From: an uncultured Clostridia bacterium | Lineage (GTDB): Bacteria; Bacillota; Clostridia; Oscillospirales; Oscillospiraceae | Direction: 5' to 3' | Length of the DNA stretch: 7,510 nt | NCBI GenBank assembly: GCA_947177005.1 | Contig: CAMWSZ010000135.1 | Coordinates: forward strand, 1-7,510 | Shown here: piece by piece, positions 1 through 5,560 of the stretch | Numbering within the stretch: position 1 is the stretch's first letter | Layout of the letters: each line of letters opens with the position of its first letter | Translations under genes and position numbers: made by a program | Notes under the pieces: model-generated | What the model was told of the DNA's origin: nothing | Database searches by the model: none | What the model saw: only the letters and a program-made list of their open reading frames with translations

Positions 1-692
1 ATGATATTGCAGGGCAGAGACGTCTGCTCCGTTCACTGATGAATGTCCGCAGTCCCCAACCGGTCTCTGCCGGTTTTCTGGAGGTTCAGGACGAATATCT
101 GCAAGAGGAAATTGCGGAAAAGGGTATCGTCTGCATTGACAGATTAACACCTGTATCCGAGGGTATTTATCTCTGGCAGGGGGATATTACTACCCTGCGC
201 TGTGATGCGATTGTCAATGCAGCCAACGCCCAGATGCTCGGCTGCTTCTGTCCCTGCCACGGCTGTATTGACAACGCAATCCACACCTATGCCGGGATAC
301 AGCTCCGGCTTGCGTGCGCGGAGATCATGGAAGCCCAGGAGCATGAAGAAGCAACAGGTACAGCAAAGATTACCCCTGCTTATAATCTGCCTTGCAAATA
401 TGTCCTGCATACGGTTGGACCTGTTATTCAGGGGAGTGTAACTGAGAAAGATTCGACCCTGCTGTCCTCCTGTTACCGCTCCTGTCTGGAGCTTGCAGAG
501 CAGTATGGGGTGAGAAGCATTGCGTTTTGCTGCATCTCCACTGGTGAATTCCATTTCCCTAACAAATTGGCAGCGAAGATTGCAGTTAATACGGTAAAAG
601 AGTATCAGACATACAGCAAAATTGAGGTGATTTTTAATGTTTTTAAGGATGCCGATTACAAAATTTACCGGGAGTTACTCACAGCAGATTAA
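1..692 (+). CDS. Zinc-dependent macrodomain protein-ADP-ribose hydrolase (5' end outside window)
   Basis: Predicted to remove mono-ADP-ribose from proteins in the cytoplasm. The frame is open to the left edge (first full codon at base 3), and the 12 codons before the ATG at 39 still read like this family (ending QRRLLRSL), so that ATG is internal. Numbering from that ATG, I see the macrodomain strand-loop GDIT (48-51), the ADP-ribose loop VNAAN (59-63), the zinc-type insert with C69, H74 and C76 followed by IDNAIH, VLHTVGP in the middle, and the second binding loop STGEFHFP near the C-terminus. The Cys-His-Cys insert is the mark of the SAV0325/SpyMacroD-type class, about 260-270 residues long, so roughly 35-40 N-terminal residues are missing here. 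It overlaps the downstream SirTM gene by 56 bp; in this family the macrodomain commonly reverses SirTM modification. The class is confident; the natural substrate is unknown. Confidence 0.93.
   Translation, partial: DIAGQRRLLRSLMNVRSPQPVSAGFLEVQDEYLQEEIAEKGIVCIDRLTPVSEGIYLWQGDITTLRCDAIVNAANAQMLGCFCPCHGCIDNAIHTYAGIQLRLACAEIMEAQEHEEATGTAKITPAYNLPCKYVLHTVGPVIQGSVTEKDSTLLSSCYRSCLELAEQYGVRSIAFCCISTGEFHFPNKLAAKIAVNTVKEYQTYSKIEVIFNVFKDADYKIYRELLTAD
624..631 (+). promoter_or_regulatory. Ribosome binding site for the SirTM gene, inside the macrodomain CDS
   Basis: GAGGTGAT lies 5 bases before the ATG at 637 and matches the anti-Shine-Dalgarno sequence very well. It favours 637 over the second in-frame ATG at 649, whose only upstream purines (AAGG) are too close. 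Because the site lies inside the upstream coding region, the two genes are probably translationally coupled. Confidence 0.75.
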
Positions 693-1506
693 GCGGTTGA
701 AGGATGAACTGGAAGCCGCCGGTGCCATTGTGATCGGTGCGGGAGCAGGACTCTCCACATCGGCAGGCTTTGTCTACTCAGGGGAGCGTTTTGAACAGTA
801 TTTCTCTGATTTTGCTGAAAAGTATGGTTTCCAGGATATGTATTCCGGGGGCTTTTATCCGTATAGCACATTAGAAGAACATTGGGCTTACTGGAGCCGG
901 TATATTTTCATCAACCGCTATATGGATGCGCCCAAACCTGTATATCAAAATCTTTTTGAACTGGTAAAAGGGAAAAATTATTTTGTGATTACCACAAATG
1001 TGGATCACTGCTTTCAAAAGGCTGGATTTGACAAAAGCCGGTTGTTCTACACACAGGGGGATTACGGCCTGTTCCAGTGCAGTGAACCCTGCCGCCAGGA
1101 AACATTTGAGAATGAAACCTTGATCCGTGCGATGATGGAACAGCAGGCAGATATGCGGATTCCGTCCCGGCTGCTGCCGGTTTGCCCCCATTGCGGGAAG
1201 CCTTTCACGATGAACCTGCGTTCAGATGACCGCTTTGTGGAGGACAGCGGATGGCATATGGCAGCAAGACGCTACAGACGCTTTCTTGAGGAAGAACAGA
1301 CCGGCCATATTCTATATCTGGAGTTAGGTGTGGGATATAATACGCCGGGTATTATCAAATATCCATTTTGGAAGCTGACAGCGCAGAATCCGAAAGCCAT
1401 TTACGCTTGTATCAACTCTGGCGAGGCTGTGTGTCCAGCGGAAATAAAAAGACAGGCTATCTGTATTGACGGAGATATTGGAGCGACGCTGAATCTCTTA
1501 TCTTGA
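637..1506 (+). CDS. SirTM-class sirtuin, putative protein ADP-ribosyltransferase
   Basis: A 289-residue cytoplasmic protein predicted to transfer ADP-ribose from NAD+ to a protein rather than deacetylate. The Rossmann start GAGAGLS (34-40), the sirtuin core TTNVDH (119-124, with N121 and D123), and the late GVGYNTP segment (231-237) identify a sirtuin. The usual catalytic His-Gly after the core is replaced by Gln-Gly in TQGDYG (Q140), as described for SirTM enzymes. Two cysteine pairs, C148/C152 and C183/C186, fit the structural zinc ribbon. Length is normal for SirTM. The start at 637 is chosen for its strong ribosome binding site and gives a 56-bp overlap with the macrodomain gene. In staphylococci and streptococci the partner is a lipoylated GcvH-L; no gcvH-L or lplA follows here, since the next gene is on the other strand. 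Family very likely; target unknown. Confidence 0.92.
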   Translation: MFLRMPITKFTGSYSQQIKRLKDELEAAGAIVIGAGAGLSTSAGFVYSGERFEQYFSDFAEKYGFQDMYSGGFYPYSTLEEHWAYWSRYIFINRYMDAPKPVYQNLFELVKGKNYFVITTNVDHCFQKAGFDKSRLFYTQGDYGLFQCSEPCRQETFENETLIRAMMEQQADMRIPSRLLPVCPHCGKPFTMNLRSDDRFVEDSGWHMAARRYRRFLEEEQTGHILYLELGVGYNTPGIIKYPFWKLTAQNPKAIYACINSGEAVCPAEIKRQAICIDGDIGATLNLLS

Positions 1507-1620
1507 ATTCTCGTAAAATTCATAGAGCCGGTCAAGCCGGGGCGTAATAATTGATATGTATGCCCATTTTCAGATATGTTACTGGTACAGTTTGTTATTT
1601 AGAGATAGAAGTTTCTTTCC

Positions 1621-1659
1621 TCATTCCTGCTGCTTTCCAATTTGGTGCAGCAGGAATGA
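1621..1659. repeat. 13-bp perfect inverted repeat over a stop codon
   Basis: The left arm TCATTCCTGCTGC (1621-1633) is the exact reverse complement of GCAGCAGGAATGA (1647-1659), with a 13-base loop that itself contains CCAA-T-TTGG pairing. The outer end of the left arm is the TGA stop of the minus-strand flavoprotein gene. Neither side carries a T-run, so this is not a standard intrinsic terminator. It lies between convergent genes and could act as an mRNA 3'-end stabiliser or an atypical terminator in either direction. Confidence 0.7.
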
Positions 1660-2199
1660 CATATTTGCGGCCAAAGTATGAAGTATTTCCTGGCCGTATG
1701 TATCCCGATCAACTCTATCAGGATTAGGGTCAACTATCATATTCCAATAATTGCTGCTGACAATGGGCATTTCGCTGAAAGTAAAGTATTTATTCAGCCG
1801 GTCCAGCGCGGCGGTCGCGCCAGCCCGGTAGCAATTTACCACTGCTGCCGCCGGTTTATGAGCAAATAATCTGCCATGCTCTGCTGCTGCGTAGAACACC
1901 CTGTCCAGAATCGCGCACAACGCTCCGTTGGCTCCGGCAAAATAGACGGGAGAGCCAATAATGATACCGTCTGCTTCTGCCATTGCCTCAATTAAAGCAT
2001 TACAGCAGTCATCCTCATAAACACAACGGAACGAGGTTTTACAACCGTTACAGCCGATACAGCCGCGAATTCTGCCGCTTCCAAGCTGGAATAATCTACT
2101 TTCAATTCCATGCTGATACAGGCAGTCTCTGATAATTTGCAGCGTTTGAAAGGTATTCCCAGCTCTATGAGGACTACCATTTACCAATAAAACCTTCAT
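1621..2199 (-). CDS. Flavodoxin-fold NAD(P)H-dependent FMN reductase, iron-sulfur flavoprotein-like
   Basis: A 192-residue cytoplasmic protein with the flavodoxin-like fold, predicted to bind FMN and act in electron transfer or reduction of an unknown acceptor. The N-terminal phosphate loop is NGSPHRAGNT (7-16). A compact CX2CX2CX5C cluster motif sits at C47, C50, C53 and C59, the same spacing as in archaeal iron-sulfur flavoprotein (Isf), followed by EDD (62-64). The second FMN loop is GSPVYFAGANG (82 onward). Family members with this motif vary in whether they hold a [4Fe-4S] cluster, so the cluster is inferred. The start has a good ribosome binding site, AGGAGAT at 2206-2212. It is the last gene of the minus-strand operon, 27 bases after the HAD gene, and its stop codon lies in a strong inverted repeat. 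Confidence 0.88.
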   Translation of the reverse strand: MKVLLVNGSPHRAGNTFQTLQIIRDCLYQHGIESRLFQLGSGRIRGCIGCNGCKTSFRCVYEDDCCNALIEAMAEADGIIIGSPVYFAGANGALCAILDRVFYAAAEHGRLFAHKPAAAVVNCYRAGATAALDRLNKYFTFSEMPIVSSNYWNMIVDPNPDRVDRDTYGQEILHTLAANMSFLLHQIGKQQE

Positions 2200-2226
2200 C
2201 TTGGTATCTCCTATATTTATTTCTGG

Positions 2227-3060
2227 CTATACAGGGCCAGCCAACCCAAGTCTGAAAAGTGTTGCGGCAACTCCGTTGTCGGCGCAGCTTTCACAGACCT
2301 GGTCCGCTAAAGCTTTCACCTGTTCCGAAGAGTTTCCCATCTCAATCCCAATGCCTGCGTCCAAAAGCATCTCCGCATCGTTCATACTATCCCCAAACGC
2401 AACACTCATTTCAGATGGAATACCGAAATATTTGCAGACCCGCCGCAATGCCTGCCCTTTATGAATGTTTTTATCTGAGACTTCACCAGCAATGAATGGG
2501 ATATCAGGAATCAGATTCTCAAAACTTACAACCTTAACAGTATTATCCAGCATTTGAGCCATGCGGTCAATTTGTTCCTGCAATTCTGCCAAAAAACTGA
2601 TTTTATACACTGGTTCGTTATGATACTGTGACATGGGAGTTTGTTTAGAACTAAGTAATATCCTCTGTAATTCACTGTTTCCTTTAGACATATCAAACGT
2701 TGCAGCCGACAGCGATTCAAGGCTGCTCTGATAATTTCTATTTGAGTATTCTAACGTAAAAAGCAGGTTTTCTTTCTGCATAGCAGAAAGAATCATTTGC
2801 GCTATATTATGCGGCATTGTTTGATCTAAAATGGTTCTCCCTTCGACAACCACACGTCCGCCAGCGCTGTATATTCCGCCGTCAAAGCCGATCTCCTGTA
2901 CTTTGCTGGGAACAGCGCCCTCTGTCCTGCCTGTACAGAGAAAAGCTTTATGTCCATTCGTACGGGCAGATCGGATTGCGTTGACAGTTTCTTTGCTGGG
3001 AGTCTGTCCTGGAATGGCAAGGGTTCCATCTATATCAAAAAACAGCAGCCGTTTCATCAT
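2227..3060 (-). CDS. Cof-type HAD-IIB family hydrolase (sugar-phosphate or related phosphatase)
   Basis: A 277-residue haloacid-dehalogenase superfamily protein, probably a cytoplasmic Mg2+-dependent phosphatase acting on a small phosphorylated metabolite. Motif I is DIDGT (D9 nucleophile, D11 acid/base), motif II is T43 in CTGR, the motif III lysine is K201, and motif IV is GDSMND (223-228). The large C2B-type cap lies between residues of about 85 and 195, and the length is usual for the Cof family. Two adjacent ATG codons (3058-3060 and 3055-3057) are possible starts; AGGAAG just upstream is better spaced for the second, which would give 276 residues. It lies 31 bases after the 2H-phosphoesterase gene and 27 before the flavoprotein gene, so all three are likely co-transcribed. 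The substrate cannot be read from sequence. Confidence 0.92.
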   Translation of the reverse strand: MMKRLLFFDIDGTLAIPGQTPSKETVNAIRSARTNGHKAFLCTGRTEGAVPSKVQEIGFDGGIYSAGGRVVVEGRTILDQTMPHNIAQMILSAMQKENLLFTLEYSNRNYQSSLESLSAATFDMSKGNSELQRILLSSKQTPMSQYHNEPVYKISFLAELQEQIDRMAQMLDNTVKVVSFENLIPDIPFIAGEVSDKNIHKGQALRRVCKYFGIPSEMSVAFGDSMNDAEMLLDAGIGIEMGNSSEQVKALADQVCESCADNGVAATLFRLGLAGPV

Positions 3061-3091
3061 ACTTCCTATTGCCCTCCGCCAAAAATTTACT

Positions 3092-3613
3092 TTATTTCAA
3101 ATCATAAAAAGTGTCTCTATGCCCGGACGATCCAATCACAAAACGGCTAATTGCAATTTCACCACCGAAATCCCGATCTTTCAGCTTGCTGTACATCTCT
3201 CCCATCTGTTCCCTCGTACCACGAGTGAACAGGCTGATATGCGGCTGAAAAACCCGGTCATATTTGCTGACGGGAATATTATATTTTACCGCAAGCAAAC
3301 GGTCAAGTTCTTCGTGCAAATAACGCAAATCACCGTCGCTGATCAGTGACAGCCAAAGCATACCCTGGTGTAAATTGACCTTGTCAATGCGGCACCAAAA
3401 GGCCCCGATGCCGTTCACCGTTTTCAGGATATCAGCTTTTACCGCGTTAAAGGAATTGGTGTAAAAGCTCTTTTTCATAGAGATGTGAAGCGGCAGCTTG
3501 AACACGTTTTCCGGCAATCCTATGGTTTTATTCTCTGCGAGACAAAGCTGTACCACCGTTTTTGTGAATTCTTCCGGGACTATGGCGCAGACCCACATCA
3601 GTTCCTGTGCCAT
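3092..3613 (-). CDS. 2H phosphoesterase superfamily protein (2'-5' RNA ligase / cyclic phosphodiesterase-like)
   Basis: A 173-residue protein with the two HxS/T motifs that define 2H phosphoesterases: LHIS at H43-S45 and PHIS at H125-S127, about 82 residues apart as expected for the two-lobed fold. Each motif is preceded by a hydrophobic strand. Characterised relatives open 2',3'-cyclic phosphates, 2'-5' bonds in RNA, or ADP-ribose 1'',2''-cyclic phosphate; which of these applies here is not known. An AAGGGA site lies just before the ATG. It is the first full gene of the minus-strand operon behind the promoter at 3744-3771, and its start overlaps a possible 26-codon ORF by 16 bases. The fold call is good; the specific reaction is open. 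Confidence 0.82.
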   Translation of the reverse strand: MAQELMWVCAIVPEEFTKTVVQLCLAENKTIGLPENVFKLPLHISMKKSFYTNSFNAVKADILKTVNGIGAFWCRIDKVNLHQGMLWLSLISDGDLRYLHEELDRLLAVKYNIPVSKYDRVFQPHISLFTRGTREQMGEMYSKLKDRDFGGEIAISRFVIGSSGHRDTFYDLK

Positions 3614-3678
3614 TTTTCCCTTTTCCTGTGTATAACGGTTCTAAGATATATTGTTTCTCCAGATTTTTTATAGTCCAT
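3598..3678 (-). CDS. Possible 26-codon leader ORF or gene remnant before the 2H phosphoesterase
   Basis: An ATG at 3676-3678 follows AAGGAG (3688-3693) with a 9-base gap, the best ribosome binding site in this leader. The frame runs 26 codons and ends with TGA at 3598-3600, 16 bases inside the 2H gene in another frame, so it could couple translation to that gene. The first 13 residues, MDYKKSGETIYLR, resemble the N-terminus of PPC/DUF296-domain proteins, after which the sequence turns into basic residues unlike that family. It may therefore be a leftover start of a deleted gene that now serves as a leader. Translation is not proven. Confidence 0.35.
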   Translation of the reverse strand: MDYKKSGETIYLRTVIHRKREKWHRN

Positions 3679-3743
3679 GCTATCGCTCTCCTTATCCATT
3701 GTACGTTGACCGCCACCGGCGTTTGGCGCTCTCTGTAATTGTC

Positions 3744-3771
3744 ATTATACAGATTTTTTTATAGATGACAA
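3744..3771 (-). promoter_or_regulatory. Sigma-A promoter of the minus-strand operon
   Basis: On the minus strand TTGTCA (3766-3771, 5 of 6 to consensus) and TATAAT (3744-3749, perfect) are separated by 16 bases, with A-rich DNA in the spacer. Transcription should start near 3737, leaving about 60 bases of leader before the small ORF and about 125 before the 2H phosphoesterase. The leader has short GC-rich self-complementary stretches (around 3711-3728). It would drive the 2H, HAD and flavoprotein genes. Confidence 0.75.
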
Positions 3772-3930
3772 GTACGCACTTTTTTGTAACTATTGGAATA
3801 CCGGCATAATTGCTATTGATTATTTGATGATGTTGCAGTACAATTTGATTGTAACATTTTATTTTGAAGTGTTGGAATCGGCTATCATAAAACGAGGAGG
3901 AATTTTTGAACTTTTGAAAATGATCTCTAC

Positions 3931-3937
3931 AGGGGTG
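3931..3937 (+). promoter_or_regulatory. Ribosome binding site that sets the ROK kinase start
   Basis: AGGGGTG lies 6 bases before the ATG at 3944. A stronger-looking GAGGAGG at 3894-3900 has no well-placed in-frame start: the ATG at 3920 is 19 bases away, and a TTG at 3906 opens only a three-codon frame. The conserved ROK start MKKYLVFDIGGT begins exactly at 3944. Confidence 0.6.
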
Positions 3938-3943
3938 AAGAAG

Positions 3944-4882
3944 ATGAAAAAATATTTGGTCTTTGATATTGGCGGCACTTTCATTAAATACGCTATGATG
4001 AACGAGCAAAACACCATGCTGGAACAAAATAAAGTCGCTTCCCCGGTGGACAGTCTGGAATTGCTGCTGGGAGCGTTGGAAGAGATTGGTAAGCAGTTTG
4101 CCGGGCAATATGAAGGCATTGCTGTTTCAATGCCTGGGCGCATTGATACCCAAAGCGGGATAGCCTATACTGGCGGTGCATTTGCTTTCATCCGCAATAT
4201 ACCAATGGCCACGCTGATCGCTGAACGCCTTGGCGTACCAGTGACGATTGCCAATGACGGCAAATGTGCTGCCAACGCCGAACGAAACAGCGGGGCGTTG
4301 GCTGGCGTGGCGGATGGCGCTGTGATCGTGTTGGGTACCGGCACCGGCGGCGGCATCGTGTTGGATGGCAAGGTGCGCATGGGACATACCTTTGCAGCGG
4401 GTGAGCTTTCGGTACTCCCTACCGACTTCGTTAACGTGAGCAGAGGGATTGAAGGCTTGGAGTCGGACAATATGGATTCGATTTGGGCGAATGCTATGTC
4501 TGCCACCGGACTTTTGTGGCGCTACGCCGTGCGTAAGGGCTTGCCCAAAGTGGGACATGGTATAGATGGTTTTGCATTTTTCAAAGCGTATGACGCCGGT
4601 GAGCCAGAGGCTATTGAAGCGTTGACGGATTTCGCTGGACAGGCGGCAGCCGGCATCTATGCTGTTCAATCTGTGTTGGATTTGCAGCGGTTCGCCATCG
4701 GTGGCGGCATAAGTGCCCGTTCGGAAGTGACGGATGCCATCCGGCAGGCCGTAGACGGGCAGTTTGCCGCTATCCCCTTCACGCCCTTCGGCAAGCCGGA
4801 AATCGTGCGTTGTAAATATGGCAATGATGCAAACCTAATTGGTGCGCTGCGTTTCCATCTGGACTATGTCGGTAGACAATGA
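3944..4882 (+). CDS. ROK family sugar kinase
   Basis: A 312-residue cytoplasmic kinase predicted to phosphorylate a sugar or glucoside with ATP. The N-terminal phosphate loop is FDIGGTFIK (7-15), the sugar-binding segment with the catalytic base is AND at 103-105 (D105), and the second phosphate loop is GTGTGGG (131-137), followed by the ROK-type AAGE at 151-154. The CxCGxxGCxE zinc motif of glucokinase, Mlc and NagC types is absent, as in beta-glucoside kinases and some N-acetylmannosamine kinases. There is no DNA-binding N-terminal domain, so it is a kinase and not a repressor. The frame stays open upstream to 3824, but that DNA is AT-rich, non-ROK-like leader. It is transcribed alone, divergent from the 2H operon, and ends at a strong terminator. 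Third codon positions look more GC-rich than in the operon to its left. Substrate undetermined. Confidence 0.9.
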   Translation: MKKYLVFDIGGTFIKYAMMNEQNTMLEQNKVASPVDSLELLLGALEEIGKQFAGQYEGIAVSMPGRIDTQSGIAYTGGAFAFIRNIPMATLIAERLGVPVTIANDGKCAANAERNSGALAGVADGAVIVLGTGTGGGIVLDGKVRMGHTFAAGELSVLPTDFVNVSRGIEGLESDNMDSIWANAMSATGLLWRYAVRKGLPKVGHGIDGFAFFKAYDAGEPEAIEALTDFAGQAAAGIYAVQSVLDLQRFAIGGGISARSEVTDAIRQAVDGQFAAIPFTPFGKPEIVRCKYGNDANLIGALRFHLDYVGRQ

Positions 4883-4902
4883 TGCCCATGAGATGAAAGG
4901 AC

Positions 4903-4934
4903 GGCCCGTGAGCAGAGTCTCACGGGCCAATTTT
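4903..4934 (+). terminator. Intrinsic terminator after the ROK kinase
   Basis: GGCCCGTGAG (4903-4912) and CTCACGGGCC (4919-4928) form a perfect 10-bp GC-rich stem with a 6-base loop, followed by AATTTTG. The T-run is short, but the position 20 bases after the kinase stop codon fits. The reverse direction lacks a T-run, so it probably works only on the plus strand. Confidence 0.85.
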
Positions 4935-4979
4935 GAATCGCTATAATCTGCATAGTCAGGGCATATTACGTACCGGAAT

Positions 4980-5250
4980 TTATTTATCAAACTCTCCCAG
5001 AATGCTCCTGGCGCACAGCCAGCCGCCTACGCCAGACATGGCCACTGATCCAAAGGGAGAGCACTTGCCAAACTGCCCAATGAACATGTTCTCGCCGCAC
5101 AGGCCACCCGCAGTTGTCCAGCCTGCTTAGAGACCTGGAATCACTTCATGTTCGGTGTTCAGCACCTGCATATTTGCATTGATGCGCAGGCCAGCCAAGG
5201 TCTTGCCGATTGACCACCAACAACTGCCGCGTAATACGGCCCCTCTTCAT
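4980..5250 (-). pseudogene. C-terminal remnant of an FAD-binding fumarate-reductase-like flavoprotein
   Basis: Only about 90 of an expected 450 or more residues remain. Reading from 5250 downward, one frame gives EEGPYYAAVVGGQS. A single-base loss near 5207 then shifts the frame, and the second frame continues KTLAGLRINANMQVLNTE, then EVIPGL, a TAA stop at 5127-5129 where the family has Tyr in GLYAAG, then AGWTTAGGLCGEN and SVAMSGVGGWLCARSILGEF to the natural stop at 4980-4982. The GLRIN, QVLNT, PGLYAAG and Gly-rich segments are the C-terminal FAD-binding signature of FAD_binding_2 oxidoreductases (fumarate reductase, urocanate reductase and enoate-type relatives). With a frameshift, a stop and no N-terminus, it is non-functional. 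The original substrate cannot be told. Confidence 0.8.
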
Positions 5251-5560
5251 CTGGGCCATGTCTTCCACCTGAATATTCGTCTGCCGGAGGCGAAAGAGGT
5301 CAACGACCAGGAGTGCGCCTATTTCCGGCACATTTTGGAGGCGTAGGAACACCGCAAGACGGCGTTTCAAATCATATAAAATCCCTACTTGCACAGTGTT
5401 TATAAAAAATATTAGAATACCTCGAAAAAGCGTTGAGACTCCTGCCTGATTTCCAATTCCTCGCTGGTTTCAGTGTCTGTCTCAAAACGATGAAAAGATC
5501 GTAGAGAGACAGCCCCCAGTCAATATAGGGAAAAGACCAGAAAAGAGAAGAAAATTAGTA
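5251..5560. other. Unassigned DNA between two gene remnants
   Basis: About 310 bases with no recognisable intact gene. Two short protein-like stretches can be read. On the plus strand, LPEAKEVNDQECAYFRHILEA ends at a TAG at 5344-5346 and has GC-rich third positions. On the minus strand, TDTETSEELEIRQESQ and a few more residues end at TAA around 5420. Neither was matched to a family. The stretch also holds the hairpin at 5477-5512. It probably represents decayed or rearranged DNA between a flavoprotein that has lost its N-terminal part and a reductase that has lost its C-terminal part. Confidence 0.45.
5477..5512. repeat. Symmetric two-tier hairpin
   Basis: CTGTCTC (5477-5483) pairs with GAGACAG (5506-5512), and inside it ACGAT (5487-5491) pairs with ATCGT (5498-5502). 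The tiers are separated by a symmetric 3-by-3 internal loop and closed by GAAAAG. There is no T-run on either side, so it is not a standard intrinsic terminator. It could be a mobile-element end or a repeat unit; no second copy was seen in this window. Confidence 0.5.

Noticed and set aside
39..41. ATG as the true start of the macrodomain protein
   Set aside because: The frame is open to the window edge and the codons before it (ending QRRLLRSL) read like the conserved N-terminal part of the family, so the real start lies outside.
637..692. Programmed frameshift making a macrodomain-sirtuin fusion
   Set aside because: Moving between the frames needs a +1 (or -2) shift, no convincing slippery site is present, and the internal ribosome binding site explains separate translation.
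1525..1540. GCCGGTCAAGCCGG as a terminator of the sirtuin gene
   Set aside because: The stem is only 4 bp and no T-run follows.
3528..3716. 62-codon minus-strand ORF overlapping the 2H gene start
   Set aside because: It opens with GTG, has no fitting ribosome binding site and overlaps two better-supported frames.
3784..3810. TTGTAA and CATAAT as the ROK kinase promoter
   Set aside because: The spacer is 15 bases and both boxes deviate from consensus; several equally weak pairs can be drawn in this AT-rich stretch, so none is claimed.
3824..3943. N-terminal extension of the ROK kinase by 40 codons
   Set aside because: The extension is AT-rich, has no family similarity, and the conserved start with a fitting ribosome binding site is at 3944.
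5146..5394. 82-codon minus-strand ORF as a real gene
   Set aside because: It is an out-of-frame reading across the flavoprotein remnant and junk DNA; the remnant's conserved motifs lie in the other two minus-strand frames.
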